This document shows positions 24,701-38,599 of a DNA stretch of 64,000 nucleotides, in pieces. A model generated the notes under the pieces. That model made no database searches, was not told where the DNA came from, and was given only the letters and a program-made list of their open reading frames with translations. The position numbers and the translations under genes were made by a program. The DNA comes from Chrysomallon squamiferum. Lineage: Eukaryota; Mollusca; Gastropoda; Neomphalida; Peltospiridae. The DNA lies in NCBI GenBank assembly GCA_012295275.1, contig CM022677.1, forward strand, positions 21,680,131 through 21,744,130, read 5' to 3'. The first letter of the stretch is position 1. Each line of letters opens with the position of its first letter.

Positions 24701-25559
24701 AAATATATTTTAGTTGCACACAAACTTCCTAGAGACTTTCATTCAGCTGCTGTTAAGAAACAAATGTGAACAGAAATGGGCAAAATGTACTCAGTTTTTC
24801 AAGTGCAATACCAAAAGATAGCCAAAACAGGTGTAGCATTTATTTATTTATTTTTTTTTTTTTTTTTTTTTTTGTTACTGTATGGCAGCCAGTTCTGCTT
24901 TATTCTTTGAGTGCTCATCACAGAGAGGTTCTACATCTTGACAGTTGTTGGCTCATTTCATTTTATATTTTTTAAACATTTTTCATAGAAATTTTCAAAT
25001 ATTGGTGAACGACACAAACAATGTAATGGTAATAATAACCTTAAGGACTTAGAATTCAAAAAGTAATAATGGATTTTCATCTTATTTCAAAATCTTGACA
25101 ATTTCTTCACTTTTTCACATTACCAGTTTCAACCTCTGATACATTCAAAAGTTGTTCTAGAGCTCTTTTTAGCAGAACTATTCTCATAGCAATTTTTTTT
25201 TTTTTTCTCTGTTAAGTACAACATGCATAGGAAGATAGTTTTCATTATTTGTTCTTATGGTCCTGACCATTGCTTTATAAAATCTGTACTGGTTCATGAA
25301 ATGTTTATCAAAAATAAGAACAGTGTTTTTAAAGGCACTGTCTGGTATTAAAAAATACATATCCAAAGATTTTGAATAGATGAGTTAATATTTTATATAT
25401 ATCCATTTTACTCTTTATTTGTTTGTTTCTGTTTTTATCAGTGGGATAAATGTTCTTCATCTTACATGATAAAATAATATTTTGTTGAATTCAGAAATGA
25501 TTTTGTGGAAGCATGCTATTTATTTTTGAATCCATCAATTTTATCTTAAGAGTATTCTA

Positions 25560-26470
25560 AAGGTGGTATAATCTAAGGAATTAGAAATAGGTGTATTCAA
25601 GCAATCTCTTAATAGCTCCAGATTAATATAATTCTGACCATTTTTTTTTATAATCTTTTACTGATACATAGTGGACTTGTTTTCACCTCATTTATCTAGT
25701 GATTTATGGTTATGTAATGATGATTTTTAACTGATAGATTAATGATTTATTTTGATGTTTAATTTTTAATAGTTTCTGATTAAAATTATTTGTTATGTTT
25801 TTTTATTGATACATTAGTTGACTTCTTTTGGTGTCATTTATCTCAGTGATTGTGGTTTTGTAATGATTTTTACTGATAGATTAGTGACTTATTTTGATTG
25901 TGCTTAATTCTTAATAGCTCCTGGTTATAAGTACTCTCAGCATTTGTTATAATCTTTTCTTACTCGTACATTAGTCAACTTCTTTTGATCTTGTTTATCT
26001 CGACAATCTTTGGCTTTGTATTGACATTTTTGCTGATAGATTAGTGATTTATTTTGATCTTGTTTAGTTCTTAATAGTTACTGATTAAAATTATTCTGAG
26101 TATTTGTTGTAATGTTTTCATACTTACATATTAGTAGTCTTATTTTGATCTGAATTAACTAGTAGTTCCTGTTTTTGTTTTCATTTAACTGTTTTGTTAC
26201 TGACATATCAGGTGACTTATTTTGATCTTTTTTACTTCTTAATAGTGCCTTATTAAAATTATTCTGAGCATTTGTAATAATGTTTTCATATTAATAAATT
26301 AATAGACTTAATTTGATCTGATTTAACTCTCAGTAGTTCCCTATTTTGTTACTGATAGATTAGTGATTTATTTTCATCTTGTGTAATTCTTAATAGTTTC
26401 TGGTTTTAAAATCTCTGCATTATTAGGCAGCAGTGATTAAATTGTTTGTCTGATAGTGTTTCACGACCAT
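25560..26470. repeat. Degenerate minisatellite, about 110 bp unit
   Basis: Units share TTAATAGTT-CTGATTAAAATTATTCTGAGCATTTGT, then TAATGTTTT, then GATAGATTAGTGACTTATTTTGATCTTG. About seven diverged copies are visible. No coding frame is conserved. Confidence 0.6.
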
Positions 26471-26530
26471 CCTGATTATAATAAGTTATTTGCTTTTGTT
26501 TGATTTCCAGTTAAAAAATAATAGTAATAA

Positions 26531-26561
<31 letters not shown>

Positions 26562-26929
26562 ATGAACACAAGATTATTATGACAGTGACTGCTTATATTA
26601 TTGTTGATAGATGATCTGAATGAACTTTGTTTTGTTTAATTCTTATTTCTTCCTACAACAATAAGCACTGCAACACATAACAAAAGCCATGGTATGTTTT
26701 ACCCACAAAAGTCTTATTGTTATAGTCTAGTAAGATTGGTCTTAATCCATATGTGTGAGACTGTAGCTGTAAATAAAATATTTTTTGCCAAATAAACATT
26801 TCCTTCCATCCTGCAGAACGACAAATATTCTGCAACCTATAGTTGTAATGATTTTAGTAGTCTCGGACGATTTATCTGCTGTTTTATTTTGTTCTTAGTT
26901 CCCCATTAAAATTAGAATAAAGGCCAAGA

Positions 26930-27210
26930 TGGGGTTCTTAGTATTAGTTCACTTGGAATAACAACCATTTTATTCGTTGTTCACACTTCCTGGTTAAAAT
27001 GTGAATAACATCAAGACTGGATTCTTAGTGTTCAGGGGAAATAACTATATTATTTCATTTAATTCTTAATAGTTCCTAGTTACTTTTAGATGTCTTCTTA
27101 ATGTCAGGTTAGTTGAATTTATTATTTATTTTATATTTTGTTTGTGGCGCTGATTTATTAGATAAAGTATCCTGATTATTAAGACTTGTTTATTCAAAAT
27201 GCATAAAGCT
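26930..27210. repeat. Segmental duplicate, copy 1 (partner at 29700-30060)
   Basis: Shares long ordered blocks with 29700-30060, including GATGTCAGGTTAGTTGAATT preceded by a TAGTTCC-AGTTA block and followed by a GTTTATTCAAAAT block. Non-coding. Confidence 0.6.
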
Positions 27211-27990
27211 ATAACGTTAGATTTAGGAAAGACATAAAAAAAAAAATATAACATTTTCTTATATCCTTTTGAACTATTGGTCTAAGAAAATACATAATGC
27301 TAATGGTTTTTTGTTTTGTTCTTTTTTTTCTTTTACTTACAGAGTACAGTCATATTCTGCCCTACACTTTGTTCTGCATATGCCAAAAAAACATTTGAGA
27401 AGAAAATCATTCTTTTCCCCTTATTTTGAAGTCTTCTTTAAAAAGAAAACGTTTTCTAAAGACTTCTGCAAAACACTTTTTATTCAATCATAGATGTGTA
27501 CAAATTACCTTGTCAGTCAGTTGCACCAGACACACACTAACTATCTTCTAGTTGTAATCTGCACTTTTTCAATTTTTGGCTATAATTTTCTACTCTTTTT
27601 CTTTGGGGGGGGGGGAATTATTTCTTAAAATATCTGAAAAAGTGTTTACTGAAAATGGTCATCCTAATTTTATAAAACACTCTGTGTTTCCTTGTTATAC
27701 TTATATCACATATCTTGAAAACAGCCTTTTCATATTATGTAAATAAGAAAAAAGCTCTTACTTCAAGTTGTGTGTACCACAATTAGGAAATCTCTGTGAT
27801 CCGTTTCTTCACAGTCAGAAAACTACCTGTAATTTCAAACATCGATTTGTTTCATTTGAACACAAATATGTGTAATGTTTTTGTTTATTTATTTATTTAT
27901 TTAATTTTCAGATCATATTGTAATTATAAAATGACATAAATCATTTCAGGTTGAAGACAGATAATTGTTCTATCAACTTTTACAAATCTA

Positions 27991-28475
27991 CAGACCAGCC
28001 AAGATTCTGATAATGTTGACTACACCACCTCACTTCATAGCTAACATAATTAGTCTCACTCTTATCGGAATTGAACCAATTGTCCATCTGGAAAACTACT
28101 TCTGTAGTCAAAAATTCATACTACTTACAAAATAGGAAAAACATGGTATCATTTTAGCTTTCATTTCTGACATATACAAGAGAGATAAAATGCAAAAATA
28201 TGATTGATTTAATAAGTTAATAAGTTACCTGCATGTAGAACACTACAGACCAGCCAAGATTCTGATAACTGTTGTCTACCCCACCTCACTTCATAGCTAA
28301 CATAATTAGTCTCACTCTTATCGGTATTGTACCAATTTTCCATCTGGAAAACTACTTCTGGAAAAATAGGAAAAACATGGTATCATTTTAGCTTTCATTT
28401 CTGACATATACAAGAGAGGTAAAATGCAAAAATATGATTGATTTAATAAGTTAATAAGTTACCTGCATGTAGAAC
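27991..28475. repeat. Recent tandem duplication, 255 bp period
   Basis: CAGACCAGCCAAGATTCTGA starts at 27991 and again at 28246. The two copies are nearly identical along their length, with a short deletion in the second, so this duplication is young compared with the surrounding arrays. Confidence 0.85.
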
Positions 28476-29384
28476 ACATGATTTCAGAAAAAAAACCACA
28501 TTGACCCCAGCAAATTAATCACCTTTTAGAATAGTGACAATTGTTATTTTATGTGATGGTTTTAACATTTATTAGTTTGCTCTATTCTGTATCTAGAAAA
28601 TGAATATCTGATTATTATTTATTTGTTTAATTTCTTGCTTAAGAGAGTGGCAATATTGAGACTAATGTGTGATACAATTCATCTTCACATTTATGAGTTT
28701 GTTTTGTTCTTTATCTGAAAACAGAGATGTAATTACTATTTATTTATTTAATAAAAAAATCAACATCATAGTATCCAGCTAATAAATCTTAAGAGAATAA
28801 CTTTTAATGCAATTCACCTTAACGTTCATTGGTTTGTTTTTCTTTTTATCTGTAAAACCTGTTTTAACACAAACACTTAATTACATTTTATTTATTTAAT
28901 GTTATTAAAAGTATTTTATATCATAAAAAGAGAAAAATTCAGGAATGACTTCTCATAAGTTTTGATTAATCTGATGTTTTTGTCAATCATGGTGAAGAAT
29001 TTCTGTGTTCAAAAAAATAATAATAATTCTATAATGTTTTCTATAGAAGCTGACCTCAGACATTTCTTCTTGCAAGTTCTTTTTCATACTGAAATCTTTA
29101 TCACAGTGAAAAAAATATCTCTTATCTTTTCTTCATGATCTACAAAATGTCTGTAATTCTATGCAAGAAAAAAAAAGACAACAAAACAACAACATCAGAC
29201 TGTTTTATTTGAGCACAAAATTATATACTTTCATTATCATTAGTAGTAGTATTGGCTACAACTTCATGAACATTACCTCACAGTTATACATTAATTTGTA
29301 CCTGAAGTTGAAACAAAACTATGATGTCAGGGGCTTTTTTCATATTTGTACATACAATTCATGTAATGGGTAGAAAATAAAATG

Positions 29385-29435
<51 letters not shown>

Positions 29436-29699
29436 CGCATGTAGACTAACATTTACATTTCTTTTTCTGGGTGGCCCTTGGTGCACAACAAATACAATAA
29501 ATTAAGGCTTCAGCAAACACATCTGTGTAAGAAAAAATATAAGAAAAAGTCAATACCTCAAGAGCTAATTTTGTTCTTACACTTGATAATTATGAAAGAT
29601 TTTTTTTCTCTGATTAGTTTTAAAATGCCTGTAGTTTTGGTAACATATATTTATATATGCAAAAAGGAAACCTACTTCAAACACTACTCATCCCTTTTA

Positions 29700-30060
29700 T
29701 TTAAGACTTCAGTGAAATTAGTTCACTGGAAATAACTACTATTTTATTAATTTTTAATAGTTCCTTGTTAATATGGAAATAACACCAAGATTTGATTCTT
29801 GAGGTTCACTGAAATAGCTGCTATTTTATTTAATTTTTAATAGTTCCTAGTCAAAAATGAGAATAATACCAAGACTGGATTTTTAGTTTAGATCAACAAT
29901 AACTATATTGTTTCATTTAATTCTAAATAGTTCCAAGTTATTTATAGATGTTGTCTTGATGTCAGGTTAGTTGAATTTATTATTTGCTTTATATTTGGTT
30001 TGTGGCTGTGATTGATTAGATGAAGTATCCTTGATTGTTAAGATTGTTTATTCAAAATAT
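29700..30060. repeat. Segmental duplicate, copy 2
   Basis: Partner of 26930-27210, same orientation, about 2.8 kb downstream. It suggests that the whole 25-38 kb region grew by repeated local duplication. Confidence 0.6.
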
Positions 30061-31708
30061 GTAACGCCATGTGCAAAGCTTGTGATTACTTGTCTAAATA
30101 GACTTGCAAGTTATAATTTTACAAATATTTTTGTTTATTTATATATTTATTTGTTTATTTGTTAACAATCTTTTATATTGAACTATGGTGTTTATCAATT
30201 GTGAAAAATCTATAGATGAACCAAACTGCTAATTGTAATCTACAGCTTTATACTTCTTCGCTAACAGTTCAGATCCCCGATGCTTTTCTCAGAATATTCT
30301 CCATCTTGAAAAATAGTTTTATTTATTACAAATAGGAATCTTACGTTAGATTTGTCAAAGATATAAGAACAGAATAGCATTATCTTTCTTTCTTTTCTTC
30401 TTTTTATTTTTATATATTTATTTAATTTTAATTTTAATTTTTTTTTTTTTTTTTTATATATTTTTTCTTTCTCTAACTTCAAACTTCACAACATTACAGG
30501 GTGTTTGTTAATTAAATTCTACTAAATGTTTATTTATAGTTACCTATAGACTTGTACTAAATACTTCCTATTTGATTTAAATTTATATAAGGATTATTTT
30601 TAAACATTATTTGTTTTCATCTTCAAAAATAATAATACAAGTAATATATTTACTTACTCATGGATATATTTAAACTGTTTCAACAAACACATGGATGAAA
30701 TAGTTATCTAGTTTATTTCATATTAATTTACATTGAAATAAAATTATATGTAAAAGTGACTTAGAGATTAACCAGTTCTCAAAAGGAAATAGAAAACATA
30801 CATAAACTTCTATCTTCATGAAATACAATTAGAAATAAAACTTTTATTTTATTTTATTTATTTCTTTTTCTTTTTAAAGGTATTCTTATTATTGTCTGAA
30901 ACAAATTCACTTTTGATATTATGAAAACTACTGTGGAAATAGTAATGTGTCAAGTTATTCTCCATAGTGAAAAATACTTATTTTCTTTTAATCTTTGATC
31001 ATGTCATTGACATTTTTATGTATTAGTTAGCTTTGTGGCAGATGTAAATGAAAATAACATAGATTCAGTAAGATATCTGTATGTAGAACATAGTGTCCAA
31101 AAATACAAAGCCTCATCTACTAAATTGCTCTTTATTCTACAGTGATCTTTCCTCCTTGTAATGTAATTCATCTTAACATTTATTGGTGTTTACTTTTGTG
31201 TTATTTATCTGCAAAACATTTTTTTTATACATAACAAATATCAAATTATTCTTTATTTATTTATATGTCTAATTATCTTGACAGTATTTTATATATAGAA
31301 AAAATCAGAACAAACTTTTCAGAAATATTTTCAAACAGCTTAGCAATACCTAGATATTTGACAGGAAGAAATTTCCATGTTAAAAAATATATGAATAATA
31401 AATAAATAAATAAATAAAAACTATTCTCAGAAATTCTGTATATGTTTCAAGTAATACATCTCTCTGGCAGTGAAGTATTCTGTATGTTCAAGAAATATTT
31501 TCTCTAGAAACTCTTCTCAGATATTTCTAGTAATTATTTTGTTTTTCATACTTCATCTTGTTTATCACAGTGAAGAAATCTGTTTCCTCCATCTCTTCTT
31601 CATAATCTGCAAAATGTCTGTAATTTCATACAAAAACAATAACAAAATAACAAAGTGAAACTGTGATTTCAAAGATTATATACTTTGTTTTTCATTTTCT
31701 TTTATTAC

Positions 31709-31751
<43 letters not shown>

Positions 31752-32572
31752 GTCATCGTTATTTAGTGTTGTGTCATGGCTAAGGCTTCACAAATATCTT
31801 AGAATGGTATATTGTTTGATTTCATTTTTACCATTCATGCAAAATTCAGATCCCCGAAATTCTCAGTATATTCTCCATCTTGAAAAATAGTTAAGTTTTA
31901 TTTATTTCAAATATGAATTTTATGATGTCATTTATTAGATTTAGCAATGATATAAGAACAGAATAACATCTTATATACAAGTGAAACAACATACTTCTTA
32001 TGATCTTTCTTTTTCTTGTTTTGTCTTTTACTCGCACCCTGCCATACAAAACTGACACTGCATCTGATTACTTTGTTATCTAAAACTCTGTTGTAACAAT
32101 AAAACAGATTTAGATATGTCCATGTTGACAGAAAAAGCTGGTATCAATTTTATATTGTGTGAAGATATTCTCCATTTTGAAAAAAAAATACTTCTATTGT
32201 GAACTATTTTGTTTCATCTTTGAGAATATTCTGCATTTGTAAAATGTGTTTTAACAAGCCATCCTAAATGAATAATATTTAAGTGTACTCTATCTATAAA
32301 GACTGTTTCAAAACAAAAGTCTTTGCTTTCTTTCTCCTTATCTTGAAGTATTATGCAAAAAAGTGTTTACAGATAATATCCTAAACCTTCATTTGTCATA
32401 AACAGGAATTTCATTCCTGCTAGAAATGGTTATCAGAAATGCTTATAACATCTTGTTTTTCATAGTCAAACACTTTTTTATCACAGTGAAGAAATATCTT
32501 TCCTCTATCTTTTCTGAAACTTTTTATTTGTGTTCAAAGATTATGTACTTTGTTTTTAATTTTATTGTTTTA

Positions 32573-32640
<68 letters not shown>

Positions 32641-33731
32641 CAATGGAAAATTATCTTTCCTCTATCTTTTCCTCACAATATACAAACTAATTTCATACTA
32701 GAAAAAAGTAAAATATCAATATTAATTCAACACAAATATTAAAAATGTACTTTGTTATTATGTCTTGAGGAATATTATCTCAGAATGTTCCAAAAACTTC
32801 TAACTGAAATACATGCATGACAAGATGTCACAGATTTAGTTCACATTTGCAGACATCTTTCTGTCACACACACACACACACTAAATATGGATGTGGTAAC
32901 CATTTCCCTTGATCATTCATATGATCCTGTCTTTAAACTGATTTTATTATTATTGTTGTTGTTATTATTATTTAGTGTTGTGAAATGGCTATGGCTTCAC
33001 AAATATTATCTTAGAATGGTATATTAAGTCTGATTTCATTTTTACCATTGATGCAAAATTCAGATCCCCAATCCTTTTGCCAGGATATTCTCCATCTTGA
33101 AAAATAGTTATGTTTTATTTATTAAAAATAGGAATTTTATGATACCACTTATTAGTTAGATTCGGTTTTAATATATTTCATAACATACATCTTCTGTCTA
33201 TTTGTGAATATTTCTGTATCCCCAGAAAACATTTTGTTGAAAGACAATTCTCTTAAATGTCTTATCACGTCGTTCTATTTTTCTTTCTTTCATTTTCCCC
33301 CATATCACAGTGAACAAATCTGTATCCATCATCAGTACTTCAAAATATTAATAACTTTATTTTATTATTATTGCTTCAGGAATATTATCTGACTATCTTA
33401 CATAAATATTTAATGGAAGTAGACTCATATCACCGTTTATCATTTGCAAATATATTCTATCAAACACACGCACACACAAACAACGGATGTGATAACCATT
33501 TTCTTTCATCATCCATATGATCCCGTCTTTAAACAGTGAACAATTTTCTATGCTCCAAACATGTCACAGAAATGTGTAGCTTGTTGTTTCCATATTTAGA
33601 ATCGTCTCACTTTCTGATGGTAATTATGATTATTATTATTTCGTATTATTATTATTATTTAGTGTTATGTCGTTGCTGTGGCTTCTCAAATATTACTTAG
33701 AATGGTATATTAAGTCTGTTTTCATTTTTAC

Positions 33732-33781
33732 CATTGATGCAAAATTCAGATCCCCGATGCTTTTCTGAGGATATTCTACAT
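33732..33781 (-). CDS. Candidate microexon beta, unit at 33.7 kb
   Basis: Minus strand. The acceptor is TATTTTTCCAG, then 50 nt reading (D)VEYPQKSIGDLNFASM, then the donor GTAAAA. It starts with a split codon completed by one base from alpha and ends in phase 0. No stop. The same exon recurs about ten times in the array. Confidence 0.4.
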
Positions 33782-33945
33782 CTGGAAAAATAGTTATGTT
33801 TTATTTATTACAAATAGGAATTTTATGATGCCATTTATTAGTTACATTTAGCAAAGATATAAGAACAGAATAACAATATCTTACATACAATCTTATCTTT
33901 ATTTCTTTTTCCTTCGTCTTTTACTCATTCAAAATACAATCTCAC

Positions 33946-33986
33946 CCTCCCATACAAATTTCACATTCACACTTACTCTTAGGCAT
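33946..33986 (-). CDS. Candidate microexon alpha, unit at 33.9 kb
   Basis: Minus strand. The acceptor is AATTTTAG, then 41 nt reading CLRVSVNVKFVWE plus one base, then the donor GTGAGA. Joined to beta it gives ...VWE-D-VEYPQKS... with no stop. It is not a family I recognise. Confidence 0.4.
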
Positions 33987-34134
33987 CTAAAATTCTTTTG
34001 TAACAATTAAAACAGATTTCTTGTTAATCATTAAAAATCAGTGTATTTAACTAATTGATATCGGTACATTTTAAAAATTTTGAATTAAATTGTCCAAAAT
34101 TGTTTCAATATTTCTTTGATTTCTTTGTAATTCC

Positions 34135-34167
<33 letters not shown>

Positions 34168-34811
34168 TTATTATTTTTTATAATAGTTTTTTACTAAAAT
34201 TATAACGAAGTTTCATAACAGTCGATTAAAATAGATCAGAAGTTCATTCCTTCTCTCCATCAATATAAAAATACATGGCTACAAAAAAGTACAAGTATAC
34301 TTTATGTAAAACGAATCTCTCAGTTTTCAGTCTCCCTATCTTGAAGTATTGTGCAAAAATGTGTTTACAGAAAATATCCTAAGCCTTGAATTGTCATAAA
34401 TAGCAATTTCATTCTAGAAACGGTTATCAGAAATTTCTTATAACATCTTGTTTTTCATAGTTTAACACTTCTTTTTCACAGCGAAGAAGTATATTTCCTC
34501 TATCTTTTCTGAAACTTTTATTTGAGCTCAAAGATTATGTACTTTATTTTTATTTTGTTTTATTATTATTATTATTTTTTTATTATTATTATTATTATTA
34601 TTAATAATATTATTATTATTATCATTATTGTTTTCATGTTTTTATTGTTATTATTATTATTATTATTATTTAGTGTTATGTCATAGCTGTGAATTCACAA
34701 ATATTATCTTAGAATGGTATATTAAGTCTGTTTTCATTCTTACCATTGACGCAAAATTCAGATCCCCAATGCTTTTCTGAGCATATTCTCCATATGCAAA
34801 AATAGTTATGT

Positions 34812-34845
<34 letters not shown>

Positions 34846-34986
34846 TAGTGTTGTGTCATAGCTGTGGATTCACAAATATTATCTTAGAATGGTATATTAA
34901 GTCTGTTTTCATTCTTACCATTGACGCAAACTTCAGATCCCCAATGCTTTTCTGAGCATATTCTCCATATGCAAAAATAGTTATGT

Positions 34987-35020
<34 letters not shown>

Positions 35021-35976
35021 TAGTGTTGTGTCATAGCTGTGGATTCACAAATATTATCTTAGAATGGTATATTAAGTCTGTTTTCATTCTTAGCATTGAT
35101 GCAAACTTCAGATCCCCGATGCTTTTCTCAGGATATTCTCCATCTGGAAAAATAGTTAAGTTTTATTTGTTACAAATAGGAATTTTATGATGTCATCTAT
35201 TAGTTACATTTAGCAAAGCTATAAAAACATAATAACAATATCTTACATACAATCTTTTGATATGTATTTTTTATTTATTTTTTTTTCTTTCGTCTTTTAC
35301 TCATTCAAATTACAATCACACCCTCCCATATAAATTTCACATTCTCTTGGGAATCTAAAACTCTTTTGTAACAATTAAAACAGATTTCTTGTTAATCATT
35401 AAAAATCAATATATTTGACTAATTGATGTCGGTACATTTTAAAATTATAAAATTAGTTTTCATATGCTGACGTGAACTAAAAATAAAAAAGAAATTAAAA
35501 TTAAATGGTCTAAAATTGTTTCAATATTTCTTTATAATTCCTAATTTATTTATTTATTTATTTATTTTATTATTATTTTTTTATAATTGTTTTTCTAAAA
35601 TTATAATGAAGTTTGATAACAGTCGATAAAATAGATCAGAAGTTCATTCCTTCTCTCCATCAATATAAAAATACGTGGCTACAAAAAAGTACAAGTATAC
35701 TTTATGTAAAACGAATCTCTCAGTTTTCAGTCTCCCTAACTTGAAGTATTGTGCAAAAATGTGTTTACAGAAAATATCCTAAGCCTTGAATTGTCATAAA
35801 TAGCAATTTCATTCTAGAAACGGTTATCAGAAATTTCTTATAACATCTTGTTTTTCACAGTTTAACACTTCTTTTTCACAGCGAAGACGTATATTTCCTC
35901 TATCTTTTCTGAAACTTTTCTTTGAGCTCAAAGATTATGTACTTTGTTTTTATTTTGTTTTATTATTATTATTATG

Positions 35977-36012
<36 letters not shown>

Positions 36013-36080
36013 GTTGTTGTTGTTGTTATTGTTTTGCCGTTTTTATTGTTATTATTTTTTTTTATTATTATTATTATTCA

Positions 36081-36137
<57 letters not shown>

Positions 36138-36210
36138 TAGTGTTATGTCATAGCTGTGGATTCACAAATATTATCTTAGAATGGTATATTAAGTCTGTTT
36201 TCATTCTTAC

Positions 36211-36260
36211 CATTGATACAAACTTCAGATCCCCGATGCTTTTCTCAGGATATTCTCCAT
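36211..36260 (-). CDS. Candidate microexon beta, unit at 36.2 kb (best preserved)
   Basis: Minus strand. The acceptor is ATTTTTTCCAG, then 50 nt reading (D)GEYPEKSIGDLKFVSM, then a consensus donor GTAAGA. This is the copy with the best pair of splice sites. Confidence 0.45.
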
Positions 36261-36429
36261 CTGGAAAAAATAGTTAAGTTTTATTTATTACAAATAGGAA
36301 TTTCATGATGTCATCTATTAGTTATATTTAGCAAAGATATAAGAACAGAATAACAATATCTTACATGCAATCTTATTTCTTTATTTATTTTTTTCTTTAG
36401 TCTTTTACTCATTCAAAATACAGTCTCAC

Positions 36430-36470
36430 CCTCCCATACAAGTTTCACATTCACACTTACTCTTTGGCAT
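36430..36470 (-). CDS. Candidate microexon alpha, unit at 36.4 kb (best preserved)
   Basis: Minus strand. The acceptor is GAATTTTAG, then 41 nt reading CQRVSVNVKLVWE plus G, then the donor GTGAGA. Fusion with beta 170 bases on restores Asp at the junction and reads WEDGEYPEKSIGDL without a stop. Confidence 0.45.
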
Positions 36471-36863
36471 CTAAAATTCTTTTGTAACAATTAAAACAGA
36501 TTTCTTCTGAATCATTAAAAATCAATGTATTTAACTAATTGATGTCGGTACATTTTAAAATTATAAAATTAGTTTTAATATGCTGATATCTGAACTAAAA
36601 AAAAAATAATTAAAATTAAATGGTCTAAAATTGTTTCAATATATCTTTGTAATTCCTGATTTATTTATTTATTTTGTATAATTATTATTTTTTTTTTATA
36701 TATAATTGTTTTTTCTAAAATTATAACGAGGTTTGATAACAGTCGTGGCTTCTCAAATATTACTTAGAATGGTATATTGTCTGTTTTCATTCTTACCATT
36801 GATGCAAAATTCAGATCCCCAATCCTTTTGCCAGGATATTCTCCATCTTGAAAAATAGTTATG

Positions 36864-36923
<60 letters not shown>

Positions 36924-37652
36924 TTATTGCTGTGTCCTAGCTGTGGCTTCTCAAATATTACTTAGAATGGTATATTAAGTCTGCTTTCATTCTTACCATT
37001 GATGCAAAATTCAGATCCCCTTTTCTCAGGATATTCTCCATCTGGAAAAATAGTTAAGTTTTATTTATTACAAATAGGAATTTCATGATGTCATTTATTA
37101 GTTAGGTTTAGAAAAGATCTAAGAACAGAATAAAATTGTCTTACATTGAATCTCACGATCTTTCTTTTTTTTTTTTCTTTCGTCTTTTACTCATTCAAAG
37201 CTCAATCACACCCTCCCATACAAATTTCACATTCACTCTTACTGTTTGTTTTATTGATAACAAATAGGAATTTTATGATGTGACTTATTAGTTAAATAAT
37301 ATATTTCATATCACACACCTTCCATTTGTGAAGAATTTTGTATGCCTAGAAAACATTTTGTTGAAAGACAATTCTCTTTAATTTCTTATAACGTCGTCTT
37401 TTTTCTTTCTTTTTTCTCCCATATCACTCCCATATCACAGTGAAGAAATATGTATCTATCATCAGTACTTCACAATATTAATAACTTTATTATTATGGCT
37501 TCAGGAATATTATCTGAGAATCTTACATAAATATTTAATTGAAGTAGACACATGTCACAGTTTTTGTTCATATTTGCAAATATGTTATTTTATACACACA
37601 GACATGCACACAGGAATATCTCTATTTGCCAATTTACAGAAATTTTGTGTAA

Positions 37653-37784
37653 CATATTTTTCATATTTCAAGTGATCTCTTTCATAGTAGAAATCTTTGT
37701 TACAGAAAAATAATGTATCATATTTTTCATATTTCAAGTGATCTCTTTCATAGTAGAAATCTTTGTTACAGAAAAAATAATCAT
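37653..37784 (-). repeat. 66 bp tandem duplication with an open minus-strand frame
   Basis: Two adjacent 66-base copies. On the minus strand they keep one frame and encode FFCNKDFYYERDHLKYEKY twice in a 73-codon open frame (37585-37806). No splice or homology support, so it may be chance. Confidence 0.5.
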
Positions 37785-37874
37785 ACTGATCATAATACCT
37801 CAACATTTTAATTTAGTATTCTGTTAATGGTGGCAAAGGTTAGTGTGGTGTTTTGGGCGGCTTTTTTTCTCTTT

Positions 37875-37916
<42 letters not shown>

Positions 37917-38089
37917 AGCAATAGTCAAAAAATTTGTGTCTTTTTTATCACAGTAGAAGACTTCTTTGTCACTATAAAAATCGTTCTTCTGCATTGGGCT
38001 TCACAAACTGTAAAATCATCTGTAATTTAATACAAGAAAAAACATCAAACTCAATACAATAATAGTTTTAAAATCACATGAAGATGATT

Positions 38090-38432
38090 TTTTCTGTAAC
38101 AGTTATATTTAATTAAAATCAGCTGTAGTAGTAGTAGTAGGTAGTAGTAGTAGTAGCTGCTGTTTTAGCAGTAATATACTATTTGTTTATTATTATTATT
38201 ATTGTTGTTGTTGTTTTAATTATTTTTATGTACATTTCTCAGACATTTTGTTTGTCATGTTCGACGTATCTCCACATTATATAAAATCGACTGTAATTTA
38301 ATACAAGAAAACAAACCAGTCACCTGAATAAAATAATAGTTATAAAATCACATGAGGATGATTTTCACTGCAGCAGTTATGTTTAATTAAAATCGGTAGC
38401 AGTTGTAGTATCTCTATTAGTGGTAGTCGTCA

Positions 38433-38470
<38 letters not shown>
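38090..38470. repeat. Duplicated block with GTA trinucleotide runs
   Basis: AAATCACATGA-GATGATTTT...GTTTAATTAAAATC followed by (GTA)n occurs twice (about 38070-38155 and 38345-38470). This is the left-over edge of the array described for 29-38.6 kb. Confidence 0.55.
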
Positions 38471-38472
<2 letters not shown>

Positions 38473-38599
38473 TCTCAAAAATGTTGTGAAATATATTTTT
38501 CTTACTTTCAGTATTCTTTATTATAGTAAAGAATTATCTGTCTTCCATTCTTCGTCATAATTTCCATTATCTGAAAACTGTTTGTAACTTTTTGTAAGA

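Noticed and set aside
29161-38030. Many short + strand frames in the tandem array
   Set aside because: Their frames are not kept between copies, unlike the minus-strand alpha, beta and gamma blocks.
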